Source of the DNA: a virus
Length of the DNA: 26,961 bases
Virus record (IMG/VR): IMGVR_UViG_3300030406_002726
Location: 1-26,961 of that record
Strand: one strand, 5' to 3'
Shown here: positions 7,720 through 15,572 of the stretch, piece after piece
Layout: every line of letters starts with the position of its first letter
Position numbering within the stretch: the first letter of the stretch is position 1
Translations under genes and position numbers: made by a program
The notes under the pieces: generated by a model
The model's input: only the letters and a program-made list of their open reading frames with translations
Databases searched by the model: none
Told to the model about the DNA's origin: nothing

Positions 7720-8799
7720 TTAAATGTTAAATGTAAGCCCTCCGCGTTGTCTTAATAGTTGTTTGACTTGGTTCGCAAGAGGGTTCTCTTGTTGGTTTTG
7801 ATTCCCAGTAGGAACGGTGTCCGTTGAGACATTAGACGCTGTGTCCACAAGTGTTCTTTGTCCGTCACCCAATCCTCTGGTGTAAGCAGACTTAACAATT
7901 CTGTCAATGTTGTCAATGACAGCCATGTGAGACGAGAGCAGGTCGTAGTCCCAGCTTCCATCCTCCCTGATGTAGGGATCAAAGTACTCGTCGAGACGAG
8001 CTTGTTTGTCCTTGAGTTGATTTCTGTAGTTGTCATCCAGATTAAACTCCAAGAGGTTGTTATCACCGAGGTCAAACTCTAGACCTTCAAGGGTGTCAAC
8101 TTCTTGAGCCATGTCTGCAATCCACTGCTCATCAATCACGGACTCAATAGCTTCACTTTCGTACTCAGGAGCGGCATACCCTTGTCGGATATCCTCAATG
8201 CTCTGTCGAGCCTTGTCTCCGTCCATCTTCATTTGAAGCTTGGCAAGATTAACTTCTTCCTCTGAGTAGAGGTCGCTATCAACCTTGTATTTACTGTTAA
8301 CGAGCAAGTTGAGCTCATCTAAAGAAAGGTTAGGATACTCATTCGACATCTGAATGCGAATGGCTGTCATGTCATCCATACCCTCTGGATTCAATGACTG
8401 GAACCTAAACCAATCTTCTGGTGCGCGGCCTGTTTCCTCTACAAACCGAGCGATAGCTTCGACTCTTTCGTCAACTTCATAATCTTCTTCGTACAAGTCA
8501 TCGAGCGAGGTGATCTCCTCACCAGTCATTTCGCTGAGGTACTCAAACACAGCTGACTGTAGTTGTTCTTCGCTGTATTCTTCACCATCAGACACCTGCT
8601 GATCAGGCTCATCTGACATGACTTGTTGGTCTGCCTCTGCGGCATATTCTTCTTGAAACTGAGGCTGTTCTTCAACAGCTTCTTGCGTTTCTACTTCAGG
8701 TGATTCTACCTGTTCTGTTCCTTCGGTTGCAGAAGCAGCAAGGTCCTCAACATTGTTGAAGACCTCAAATCCTGCAACGGTTTCGTTGTTCTCTTCCAT
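7720..8799 (-). CDS. Putative capsid scaffolding protein
   Basis: 359 residues, strongly acidic: the first 130 residues are Glu/Asp/Gln-rich (EEQPQFQEEYAAEADQQV, EEYSEEQLQSAVFEYLSEM). Long helices follow, and the C-terminus turns basic and short (NQVKQLLRQRGGLTFNI), as in scaffolds that grip the capsid protein with a C-terminal helix. It is immediately upstream of the capsid gene with a 12-nt gap. The A/T-rich leader AATTAAATAAA before the ATG, without a Shine-Dalgarno sequence, is typical of this phage. No protease signature is present in it or nearby. It could instead be an internal virion protein; position, charge and predicted helicity favour scaffold. Confidence 0.7.
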   Translation of the reverse strand: MEENNETVAGFEVFNNVEDLAASATEGTEQVESPEVETQEAVEEQPQFQEEYAAEADQQVMSDEPDQQVSDGEEYSEEQLQSAVFEYLSEMTGEEITSLDDLYEEDYEVDERVEAIARFVEETGRAPEDWFRFQSLNPEGMDDMTAIRIQMSNEYPNLSLDELNLLVNSKYKVDSDLYSEEEVNLAKLQMKMDGDKARQSIEDIRQGYAAPEYESEAIESVIDEQWIADMAQEVDTLEGLEFDLGDNNLLEFNLDDNYRNQLKDKQARLDEYFDPYIREDGSWDYDLLSSHMAVIDNIDRIVKSAYTRGLGDGQRTLVDTASNVSTDTVPTGNQNQQENPLANQVKQLLRQRGGLTFNI

Positions 8800-8823
8800 T
8801 TTATTTAATTGGTTGGTGTTCTA

Positions 8824-9192
8824 TTAAGATGTGGACACAGGCGACTTGGCTGGGCCAAAGTAAACTATGCATCCAGCAGCAGACGGAGTGAACGATGTCC
8901 ATCTTCCGTAAATCGTCAAGCCTTTTGGAAACGCCTGAGAAGCAAGAACGAGACCTCCAGTTCCCTCCTCTGCGGTTGCTGAACTTTCGTTGTGAGCAGC
9001 ACTCGCGGTGTTAAAAATCGTGTTTGGATCTTCTGCGACCAGCCCCGTGGGTGTATTGTCATCCAGGAAAGTAATTGCAACAATCACCTTTCCAAGAGGT
9101 GGGGTGAGTGCAGTTGCCGTGTCAATATAAGCGCTTCCATGCTGACCAAATGCCATTTGATTTGACACCCCTGTATTTGCTAATGTTGCCAT
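8824..9192 (-). CDS. Small beta-rich structural protein
   Basis: 122 residues, beginning MATLANTGVSNQMAFGQHGSAYIDT and ending ACIVYFGPAKSP. Composition is Ala/Thr/Gly-rich with few charges and a TIYGRWTSFTPSAAGCIVYFG closing segment that resembles small phage decoration or tail-associated proteins. It lies 24 nt upstream of the scaffold-like gene in the capsid operon. No family recognised. Confidence 0.75.
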   Translation of the reverse strand: MATLANTGVSNQMAFGQHGSAYIDTATALTPPLGKVIVAITFLDDNTPTGLVAEDPNTIFNTASAAHNESSATAEEGTGGLVLASQAFPKGLTIYGRWTSFTPSAAGCIVYFGPAKSPVSTS

Positions 9193-9202
9193 GCCTTATT
9201 TA

Positions 9203-9610
9203 TTAGGTACCTCCGTATGGAGCTGATGAATTGTCGTTACCGAACACGCCATACTCAATTAATGAGTCAACCTTAGTGGCGTATACCTCGTACTTCTTAT
9301 CCACTGCAACGGGGATAAAAGCAAACTCGCCACCTCCGATCTTGGCTACAAGACCCGTGTCGGTATCGTTATGAATGTAGATGTAGTTCTCAAGTTCTGT
9401 CTCCAGATTCTTGATGTAGAGATAGGCTCTTTCTGAACACTGATCAACGATGTAAATCGCTAGGTCATTGCTATCTGCCGCCGTGCCCTTTACCTTGGCT
9501 CTGATCAATGAACCAGAGTCACATCTAAGATTAGCTACGGTAGTTAAAGCCAACGCGCTTGTAAGCACGTCAGCACTATTCAGGCTGAGTGAAGCGCGTA
9601 CTGTTGCCAT
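9203..9610 (-). CDS. Small beta-sandwich virion protein, paralogue of its neighbour
   Basis: 135 residues. The N-terminus (MATVRASLSLNSADVLTSALAL) aligns with that of the adjacent 139-residue gene (MATTTATITLSSADLTGDALAL), and both have a YLYIKN/KLYIKA strand, an EFAFIP/DWMFIP strand and an IEYGVFG/IEYALIF end. The layout (ligand-free beta strands, a LYIKN strand, a FIP strand) recurs in small phage structural proteins thought to decorate heads or tails. Its ATG overlaps the TAA of the paralogue (TAATG), so the pair looks like a tandem duplication translated together. Confidence 0.78.
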   Translation of the reverse strand: MATVRASLSLNSADVLTSALALTTVANLRCDSGSLIRAKVKGTAADSNDLAIYIVDQCSERAYLYIKNLETELENYIYIHNDTDTGLVAKIGGGEFAFIPVAVDKKYEVYATKVDSLIEYGVFGNDNSSAPYGGT

Positions 9611-10029
9611 TATGCTTCGAAGATCAGTGCGTACTCAATAGTAAACGCTGTGCTCACACTTGGTGTGATGCAAATGTCGTTGGCCGCATCGTGCGCAGAC
9701 CAAGGGATAAACATCCAATCCCCCGCATATAGTCTTCCGATTTCTTCTGGAGTACCACCAGAATCACCAATAGAGATTGTAGCATACTCTGTAGCTACGG
9801 TGCTAGTTGCTTTGATGTAGAGCTTGTGAGCCTTTGCAGCGGTGTAGTCGCTACCGTCAAACAAGTTGTACAGTGAAGTAGAAGTAGTTGTTTTTCTACC
9901 TACGCCTGTAGTCTGGTCCAAACCAGTAAGCGTTCCCGCCTTGGTGAGTGTCGCTGTGGTTGACAGCGCAAGAGCGTCACCAGTGAGGTCAGCGCTCGAA
10001 AGTGTAATTGTTGCAGTTGTTGTAGCCAT
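9610..10029 (-). CDS. Small beta-sandwich virion protein, tandem paralogue
   Basis: 139 residues, Thr/Ala-rich (MATTTATITLSSADLTG), sharing the strand order described for the downstream 135-residue gene: KLYIKATSTV, DWMFIPWSAHD, TIEYALIFEA. First gene of a leftward group led by a TATATTTG box (10050-10057) 20 nt upstream of the ATG. That transcript could run through the scaffold and capsid genes to the terminator at 5720. Role: probable capsid or tail decoration, inferred from context and composition. Confidence 0.78.
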   Translation of the reverse strand: MATTTATITLSSADLTGDALALSTTATLTKAGTLTGLDQTTGVGRKTTTSTSLYNLFDGSDYTAAKAHKLYIKATSTVATEYATISIGDSGGTPEEIGRLYAGDWMFIPWSAHDAANDICITPSVSTAFTIEYALIFEA

Positions 10030-10049
10030 AATTATTTATTGTATGAATG

Positions 10050-10057
10050 CAAATATA
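10050..10057 (-). promoter_or_regulatory. Bacteroidetes -7 promoter box TATATTTG
   Basis: Minus strand TATATTTG, exact TAnnTTTG, 20 nt upstream of the ATG at 10029; likely head of the capsid operon. It lies just after the stop region of the basic 68-residue gene. No clear -33 TTG. Confidence 0.55.
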
Positions 10058-10061
10058 AGCA

Positions 10062-10268
10062 TTATTTTTTCTTACCCTTCTTGGCTCTAATCTTTGCTGC
10101 CTCTCGTTTTCCGAAGTCGCTCTTCACCCTAGCCATGGCCCAAGCATGTTGAGAAACTTTAGGTCTATTTCCAGAAGACATATAGGCAGCAAGACCTCGG
10201 CGATACACTTCTTTTTGTGCAGCGCTAAGGCCAGCCATCCCACCCTTTTTTAGCTTCTTGACTTTCAT
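10062..10268 (-). CDS. Small Lys-rich protein, KKGG motif
   Basis: 68 residues, MKVKKLKKGGMAGLSAAQKE then a helical core (YRRGLAAYMSSGNRPKVSQH) and a very basic end KIRAKKGKKK. Similar RGLAAYMSSGNRP-type peptides occur in other marine phages, to my recollection without assigned function. The start overlaps the TAA of the Met/Lys-rich gene upstream (TAATG). Charge and size suggest nucleic-acid contact in the virion or during packaging; this is inference. Confidence 0.72.
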   Translation of the reverse strand: MKVKKLKKGGMAGLSAAQKEVYRRGLAAYMSSGNRPKVSQHAWAMARVKSDFGKREAAKIRAKKGKKK

Positions 10269-10495
10269 TACATTCCGAGCATTTTCTTAGCTCGTGCTCT
10301 CTGCTTTGGGTCTTTCAACAAAGCTTGCATCAAGCTACCGCCATCCTTAAACGTCTTACCGCCGTACATGTACATAGGCATCTTGTGCTTGCCTCCATGC
10401 TTCATCATCATAGGCTTCTTCATCATGCCACCGCCTGGCATCTTCTTGACTTTCATCTTTCCGCCCATCATCATTTTTTTCTTACCGTGATCCAT
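10268..10495 (-). CDS. Met/Lys/Gly-rich low-complexity peptide
   Basis: 75 residues, of unusual composition: Met, Lys, Gly and His dominate the first 50 residues, with five Gly-Gly sites in contexts MMMGGKM, MPGGGMM, KHGGKHK, MYGGKTF and KDGGSLM. The C-terminal 25 residues (LMQALLKDPKQRARAKKMLGM) form a plausible basic amphipathic helix. No known family. The frame is confirmed by coupled TAATG overlap with the downstream gene. Function unknown; the repeated GG sites are shared with neighbouring basic genes and with the gene at 25722. Confidence 0.68.
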   Translation of the reverse strand: MDHGKKKMMMGGKMKVKKMPGGGMMKKPMMMKHGGKHKMPMYMYGGKTFKDGGSLMQALLKDPKQRARAKKMLGM

Positions 10496-10513
10496 AGTTA
10501 TATTTTTTAAAGG

Positions 10514-11035
10514 TTATATCTTATCTCTTTGTGCCATGAGCCTTTTAAGCCTAGCGGCTACAGCAGGAGGGAAGCCCTTCTTCTGTCTTTTAGCTTTTGT
10601 CCCTCTGTGCTTCTTGTATATCTCGCTAATCTGTTGCATTAGCTGCTTTCTCTTGCCTACGTCAGCGCTACCACGAGTATACTTCGGGTTGAACTTCATC
10701 CCCTTTTTTGCCGATGGAGCAAGACTAGAAAGAAAAAATCTAGTCCCACCTCCTGGTAGATTGTCTATCTCAAAGTTTCGTGTTTCATTAAATCCCTTTA
10801 GATCTAAAGCGTCTCGGCCAGCATCTTTATTTAAAACACGAGCAAAAGCTTTTCTTGCCTGATCTCTAGGCATATCAAAATCAACGTAATCTTTGTTGCC
10901 AAAGTCTACATTTCCACTCATTTTAATAGGCTTAATCTTTTTAGTTCTGCCTCCTTTTTCCATAGACTTAGGTTTCTTACCCGCTTTCTTCATAGCGATA
11001 GCGATCGCTGCTTGCTGTGCTGGATTCTTTGCCAT
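10514..11035 (-). CDS. Basic protein of the KKGG cluster
   Basis: 173 residues from the ATG at 11033-11035 (MAKNPAQQAAIAIAMKKAGKK). A GTG one codon earlier is possible but the ATG overlaps the upstream TGA as ATGA, which favours it. Residues 25-35 contain SMEKGGRTKK. The middle (VDFDMPRDQARKAFARVLNKDAGRDAL) looks like a folded domain with helices and acidic strands, and the C-terminus is strongly basic (KKHRGTKAKRQKKGFPPAVAARLKRLM). Likely virion or packaging-associated by location between fibre and capsid genes; no family recognised. Confidence 0.75.
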   Translation of the reverse strand: MAKNPAQQAAIAIAMKKAGKKPKSMEKGGRTKKIKPIKMSGNVDFGNKDYVDFDMPRDQARKAFARVLNKDAGRDALDLKGFNETRNFEIDNLPGGGTRFFLSSLAPSAKKGMKFNPKYTRGSADVGKRKQLMQQISEIYKKHRGTKAKRQKKGFPPAVAARLKRLMAQRDKI

Positions 11036-11229
11036 CACTTCTTCTTTGGGTGGTCAGCCATTTTGAACGTAGCCTTCTTCACAGCACCAGGATGTGGCAC
11101 GTAGTCGCCCTTCATGAGATAGTATCTGCCGCCTTCCTCCATCCAGTGAAAGCCCTTCGGAGGATCGATAGACATCTTGCGGCTTGTCACGGTGAACTTC
11201 CCGCCTTTCTTATACTTAATAGCTTTCAT
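11035..11229 (-). CDS. Small basic KKGG protein
   Basis: 64 residues from the ATG at 11227-11229: MKAIKYKKGGKFTVTSRKM, then GFHWMEEGGRYYLMKGDY. A GTG two codons earlier is in frame, but the ATG overlaps the upstream TAA (TAATG) like its neighbours. Contains two Gly-Gly sites (KKGGKF, EEGGRY). Its TGA overlaps the next ATG. Unknown function; one of five contiguous small Lys-rich genes. Confidence 0.72.
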   Translation of the reverse strand: MKAIKYKKGGKFTVTSRKMSIDPPKGFHWMEEGGRYYLMKGDYVPHPGAVKKATFKMADHPKKK

Positions 11230-11522
11230 TACCACTTAGACTTATTGGCCCAGTACGCTGCACTCATTTTGCCCTTAGCGATATTGCGTCTATGTCTAGC
11301 CTTGAAGCTGGCTCTCTTTTTCTTCATCCTGTCGCTCTCTCCAGCTTTTGGCTTACCCGCTGTCTTCGCACCTTGCTGACCGTAACGTATAAGCTTTACT
11401 TTGTTTCCTTCTTTGGCTAACACTATGTGAGACTTCTTGGGATGCTGTGGAGTTCTCTTGGGTTTGTTTACCCCAGATAACCCGTGCTTCTTAAGGAGGT
11501 TCTTAACTCTAGTATTAGACAT
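11229..11522 (-). CDS. Conserved phage basic protein (MKKKRASFKARH family)
   Basis: 97 residues with the block HIVLAKEGNKVKLIRYGQQG, then AGESDRMKKKRASFKARH and NIAKGKMSAAYWANKSKW. This block is strikingly conserved in many unrelated marine phages, where it is annotated as a domain of unknown function; I recall it as a DUF but do not assert the number. Very basic, no Gly-Gly motif. The ATG is 4 nt after a TACCTTTG box (11527-11534), predicting a leaderless or near-leaderless transcript that leads the basic-gene cluster. Confidence 0.82.
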   Translation of the reverse strand: MSNTRVKNLLKKHGLSGVNKPKRTPQHPKKSHIVLAKEGNKVKLIRYGQQGAKTAGKPKAGESDRMKKKRASFKARHRRNIAKGKMSAAYWANKSKW

Positions 11523-11526
11523 CTAG

Positions 11527-11534
11527 CAAAGGTA
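11527..11534 (-). promoter_or_regulatory. Bacteroidetes -7 promoter box TACCTTTG
   Basis: Minus strand TACCTTTG fits TAnnTTTG and lies 4 nt before the ATG at 11522. The upstream side is A/T-rich (TTTTTATTTTTAT), without a -33 TTG. Confidence 0.45.
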
Positions 11535-11548
11535 ATAAAAATAAAAAG

Positions 11549-11806
11549 TTACGGTTTGACGCCATACTCACCAGGGGGAAGCGTATAAGTAATTGTGCCT
11601 CCGTTAGAAATGTCTAAATAAGTGTAACTCCTTGGGGTAGACACTTCCATGGACTGATAAGTAGCCTGCCATGTGGTATCATTAATCTGTTCACACTCAT
11701 CTAGGGTGGCTTGATCAAAGCCAAAACCAAAGTTTGGGCAATTAGAGTCTGACCACGTTTCTTCAAGCTCAGACTGAGAAGTTACGTTTACTGTGTATTG
11801 TGCCAT
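11549..11806 (-). CDS. Small fibre-adjacent protein
   Basis: 85 residues from the ATG at 11804-11806 (MAQYTVNVTSQSELEETW). A longer frame starting at 11896 exists, but its first 30 residues would overlap the end of the propeller gene; the chosen ATG follows that gene's TAA by one base. The sequence has two Cys pairs (SNCPNFGFG, DECEQIN), a TWQATYQSMEV strand and a YTLPPGEYGVKP end. It may be a small accessory or chaperone of the propeller or fibre protein by position; no family recognised. Confidence 0.72.
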   Translation of the reverse strand: MAQYTVNVTSQSELEETWSDSNCPNFGFGFDQATLDECEQINDTTWQATYQSMEVSTPRSYTYLDISNGGTITYTLPPGEYGVKP

Positions 11807-11807
11807 A

Positions 11808-13187
11808 TTATGTTGAGTAATAAAATACAAATGCAGTTTGCCACCCCCCTCTATTTTCACCGATACCCCACAGGTCATTAGATGAAACAGTTCCACTAGA
11901 AACCACAGTAGGAGTGGTTACGTAAAAATTAGTGGTTCCTCCGATGCGCCCATAAGCTTCGTATCCTGCGTAAACCAGCTGATTATTCTTTCTTGCAATC
12001 ATACCAGTTGCAAAACTATAGCTGCTCAATATACCTAATCCCTGCCAGTCGCTGTCGGTTCCAATCCTTACGTGATTGTCATCTTGGGCATCATCTGTAG
12101 TTCCATCCAACGGCACGTAGTAATTGCCATCACCAGCAAAGTAGAGGTGACCACTAGTGTTTATCAGGTGGCTAAATCGATCAGTGATGGTTATGTCGGT
12201 CCAGTCAGTTTGTAGAGTGCCGCCTACCTTACCGATTTGAACAGGAATAGTCTGATCGCTAGTAATGTTACCACCCATATTCTCGTTGCTGTCCGATTTG
12301 CCCATTCCAAAAGCCCTTCCACTCTGAATAAAACCAACTACGTTTTGGCTTCCTTTTACTAAAGTAACGTTATTGTTTGTTGCCGAAACCATATTTGTTG
12401 CGTCTACTGCCGTCCATGTGGTTTGATTTCCAGACGTAGTTCCGTTTCCATTTATCCCCTCACTGTTTCGACCCGCTGTATACAAAACATTGCTCGAACC
12501 CTTGATTGCTTGCGAGTTGTATCGAGTCATGTTAACGCTCACCCAATCAGAATCTGAACCAATTTGCACAAAAGAGTTATAGACGTTTGAGGTGTCTCCT
12601 TTCCCAAGCTTTCCGTATTGATTCGCACCAATACCGTAAAGTTTGCCGCTATTAATACACAGAGCGGATGTATCTGAAGTTGTAACATCCGTCCAACCAG
12701 TGTCAGAGTCTCCAACCCCAGTAACCTGATTCCAGGTTCTTGGGTCAGAGTTTGTTCCTGCGCCAGAAGAATTCCCTCCATAAATGGTGCTGGTGGAAAT
12801 CCTCCAGAGTTTTCCTGCATTATCTATGATCCAAGAGCTATACCTACCATAAACGACTTTGGTGGGGGTACCCATACCTGCTGGCAAGGTGTCTGCAATC
12901 ATAACTAGCATACCGTCAACATCTGACTGTACTTGAAACTTTGTGTCCGTGCCCAGAATGTATCCAGGGAAGTTTTCGCTGTTGCTTTGTCTTCCGCTGG
13001 TAGTAGGATTAGCCGCATTGTAGGCTTGACCGCCCCTTTTAATTAATCCCGTTGAAGGGACAGTCTCTGTGTATGTACCCGTTCCAGCCACAGGATCAAA
13101 AGCCCCGCCAGAAACTGCAATGTCTTGTCCGTTTATTGATGCTATATTACCCACGTCTACTCCGTTATGTGATGCTATGTTTGGCAT
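11808..13187 (-). CDS. RCC1-like beta-propeller adsorption protein
   Basis: 459 residues. The N-terminus (MPNIASHNGVDVGNIASINGQ) is a short attachment tag of the kind seen in phage fibres. From about residue 90 there are repeated RCC1-type blades: YGRYSSWIIDNAGKLW, WTDVTTSDTSALCINSGKLYGIGANQYGKLGKGD, WVSVNMTRYNSQAIKGSSNVLYTAGRNSEG, WTDITITDRFSHLINTSGHLYFAGD and YSFATGMIARKNNQLVYAGYEAYGRIGG. Each has the WxxV...S.A....G.LY..G.N..G.LG pattern of RCC1/BNR-like propellers. In phages this fold forms receptor-binding tips. The gene lies 2 nt after the collagen-like fibre gene, so the two probably form one adsorption assembly. Confidence 0.82.
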   Translation of the reverse strand: MPNIASHNGVDVGNIASINGQDIAVSGGAFDPVAGTGTYTETVPSTGLIKRGGQAYNAANPTTSGRQSNSENFPGYILGTDTKFQVQSDVDGMLVMIADTLPAGMGTPTKVVYGRYSSWIIDNAGKLWRISTSTIYGGNSSGAGTNSDPRTWNQVTGVGDSDTGWTDVTTSDTSALCINSGKLYGIGANQYGKLGKGDTSNVYNSFVQIGSDSDWVSVNMTRYNSQAIKGSSNVLYTAGRNSEGINGNGTTSGNQTTWTAVDATNMVSATNNNVTLVKGSQNVVGFIQSGRAFGMGKSDSNENMGGNITSDQTIPVQIGKVGGTLQTDWTDITITDRFSHLINTSGHLYFAGDGNYYVPLDGTTDDAQDDNHVRIGTDSDWQGLGILSSYSFATGMIARKNNQLVYAGYEAYGRIGGTTNFYVTTPTVVSSGTVSSNDLWGIGENRGGWQTAFVFYYST

Positions 13188-13189
13188 GT

Positions 13190-15571
13190 TTATGCAAGGA
13201 CGATAAAGTCGTTAGAAGGATTAAACCAAATCTGTCCGTTAGTGCTATCTAGGCAATATCCAACAACACGAACAACATCTCCAGTACCAGATGGGGGAGT
13301 CCCCGTAATATCTCCAGCCGTAGTAGATACATATAGCTCATCGGCAATAGTCCCTGGATCGTGATCCAAAGTAAATGTGCCTCTAAGCAACATACCATCA
13401 GAGTCGGGATCTGTGCCTAGGGCTATCGCCAACAAACAAGCACCAGAAGTAGAAGCGGCATCAGCATCAGCAGCACCCCACGATCCATCAGACTTGTAAT
13501 AACAAAGCTCACCCTGAGTAGTACTGCCTGTTCCTATCTTAATAATATCACCCTGAGCGCTAAAGTCTGTGTTTGCAGTTTTAGCAAACAGGTTTTTAGT
13601 GACATTCAGCTGAGGTGCAGTTACAGTGCCTGAAGAAGGATTGTACGTTAAATCGCCATCTGCTTCTAACCCCACGTTACCGCTGCCTGCTGCTCCAGCA
13701 ACAAAGGTTATTACGTTTTCTTCGTCAGTGCTTTCATTGTCTGTTACTGTAACGGTAGTGGCAATAGCAGCCGTGCCTGAAGTGTTCTGGTTCCCTGCGC
13801 TATTTACGCCTGGCAGATCTATGCTTCCTGAGCCGTCAAAGCTAACGCCACCAATGTTTACAGCAGAAGCCAAAGCCGTCGCTGTATCAGCATTGCCCTC
13901 AAGGGCTCCATCAAACTTAGTGGCCTCTATCTCACCTGAAGCCTTCATGGTGATTCCGTCACCACCACTAACCCTGAAGATGATTTGGTTATCAGTGCTA
14001 AACTTGATCCTGTTGTCGGCATCTCTACCGATCTCTAAGCTAGAGTTTACCACAGAGGTGATGCCTGTTTGTGCGGCCTCTACATTTAGGGTTACGCTAC
14101 CCGAATCGCCACCACCAGAAAGGCCAGTGCCTGCGGTAACACCTTCAATATCTCCGCTACCACCGCCTCCACCACCTGCGGCAGCGATAGTGATGGCACC
14201 ATCGGCGTTTGTGATAGTGATGTTGCTACCAGCAGTTAGTGTTGCTACAGCTGGACCGCTACTACCACCTATCAGCAATGATCCGTCTGTAGTCATAGCG
14301 GCAGCAGCTAGCGTGTCTGTCCCACTATCCTGCGTAATGATTACAGCTTTGTCTGTAAAGGAAGTTGCGTTGGTTCCGCCCTTTGAAACTGGTACAGTAT
14401 CAGTTAGGGTAGACCCAGCAGCGGAAACCGCAGCAAAAGACAAGCTGCCACTCCCATCAGTTGTTAGTACCTGTCCGTTACTTCCGTCAGAACTAGGGTA
14501 CGTGAGTCCACTTGCAATAAACGTATCCGCGATAGTGGTTGTTGCGTTTCCGCTGGTATCAACGTCCACCTTGAATTTATCATCTCCAGCAGCGTTTTCA
14601 CAAATGATGTGGATGCGGTCATCTCGCTTGCTGCCAAGCAATGTTTTAGACGTCGGAGCGGATGTGCCTAACGCGACAGGTTGCTGAAAAAGAAATTTGT
14701 TTTGGTTGGTAAACGCCGTAAAAATGTCACCGACTGTAGTGCTATTAAATTTAATGCTATTGGTGGTTACCTTAATTGAACCAGAATTGGCGTTGTCCGT
14801 AAGGTTGATTTGATCGGCAGAAAGGTTAATATCCCCAGTTCCGTCAGGCTCAATAAGGATGTCTGCGTTTGAAGCGCTCGTAATCTTATTCCCGTTCAGG
14901 TCTAAGTCACCACCAAGCTGTGGAGACGTATCGCTAACTAAATCGGTAGTGTTCGTATCTGTGGTTTGATCAACCCAATCCAAGTTTCCACTACCGTCAG
15001 TCTTCAACACCTGATTTGCGCTACCATCAGTATTTGGAAGCGTCAACGTATAAGAAGCACCAGCAGAGTGGGGCGGTCCCTTAATTACAATGCCGTGACT
15101 GTTCTGCTCGCAGTTCAGAACAAACTGACCAGCACCTTTGTCAGAGTTGCCTTTAAATACAACCTTACCCGTGCCGTTAGGATCAAGATCTATGTCGCCG
15201 TTAGAAGTGCTAACAATATCATTTCCGTTTACATCAAGGTTGCCACCTAGCTGGGGCGATGTATCAGAAACAATGTTTGTTCCTCCATCAGCGCCTGCTG
15301 GACCTTGGATTCCTTGTGGCCCCTGAGCGCCTGTAGCACCTGTAGCACCTGTGGCGCCTGTGGCGCCTGTAGCGCCTGTGGCACCTGTAGCACCCGTAGC
15401 GCCAGTGTCACCTTTGTCGCCCTTGGTTCCTTTTTCTGTTACCGTTATGGAACTAGAGGCAGGAGAAGTAACTGTTACGGAAGTAGAAGATTCATTTACA
15501 GTAATCGTAGTGCCACCAGTTTCCGTAGTGGTGACAGAGTTTCCACCGCTAGAAGTAACTGTTACAGCCAT
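13190..15571 (-). CDS. Collagen-like tail fibre protein
   Basis: 793 residues. Residues 1-47 are a Ser/Thr/Val-rich beta start. Residues 48-97 are Gly-X-Y collagen repeats, with nine tandem Thr-Gly-Ala triplets at residues 56-82, expected to form a triple-helical shaft. Two copies of a [14 protein letters not shown] module follow (near residues 104-135 and 214-247), a motif typical of phage fibre repeats. Later parts include [20 protein letters not shown], a Gly-rich hinge ([11 protein letters not shown]), [16 protein letters not shown] and a C-terminal globular domain. No self-cleaving chaperone signature is evident. It follows the BppU-like gene by 2 nt and precedes the propeller gene by 2 nt. 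Confidence 0.85.
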   Translation of the reverse strand: MAVTVTSSGGNSVTTTETGGTTITVNESSTSVTVTSPASSSITVTEKGTKGDKGDTGATGATGATGATGATGATGATGATGAQGPQGIQGPAGADGGTNIVSDTSPQLGGNLDVNGNDIVSTSNGDIDLDPNGTGKVVFKGNSDKGAGQFVLNCEQNSHGIVIKGPPHSAGASYTLTLPNTDGSANQVLKTDGSGNLDWVDQTTDTNTTDLVSDTSPQLGGDLDLNGNKITSASNADILIEPDGTGDINLSADQINLTDNANSGSIKVTTNSIKFNSTTVGDIFTAFTNQNKFLFQQPVALGTSAPTSKTLLGSKRDDRIHIICENAAGDDKFKVDVDTSGNATTTIADTFIASGLTYPSSDGSNGQVLTTDGSGSLSFAAVSAAGSTLTDTVPVSKGGTNATSFTDKAVIITQDSGTDTLAAAAMTTDGSLLIGGSSGPAVATLTAGSNITITNADGAITIAAAGGGGGGSGDIEGVTAGTGLSGGGDSGSVTLNVEAAQTGITSVVNSSLEIGRDADNRIKFSTDNQIIFRVSGGDGITMKASGEIEATKFDGALEGNADTATALASAVNIGGVSFDGSGSIDLPGVNSAGNQNTSGTAAIATTVTVTDNESTDEENVITFVAGAAGSGNVGLEADGDLTYNPSSGTVTAPQLNVTKNLFAKTANTDFSAQGDIIKIGTGSTTQGELCYYKSDGSWGAADADAASTSGACLLAIALGTDPDSDGMLLRGTFTLDHDPGTIADELYVSTTAGDITGTPPSGTGDVVRVVGYCLDSTNGQIWFNPSNDFIVLA
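15326..15406 (-). repeat. Tandem 9-nt repeat encoding Thr-Gly-Ala collagen triplets
   Basis: Nine consecutive 9-nt units (ACA/T GGN GCN on the minus strand) with only synonymous differences, inside the fibre gene. Such tracts vary in copy number by slippage, which would change shaft length. Confidence 0.85.
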
Positions 15572-15572
15572 C

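Noticed and set aside
11807-11896. Longer start for the 85-residue gene at 11549
   Set aside because: The extension overlaps the end of the propeller gene; the ATG at 11804-11806 sits one base after that gene's stop.
13626-14687. 353-residue plus-strand frame
   Set aside because: A shadow frame of the collagen-like fibre gene; Pro/Leu/Ser-rich composition comes from antisense of Gly/Thr/Ser codons.
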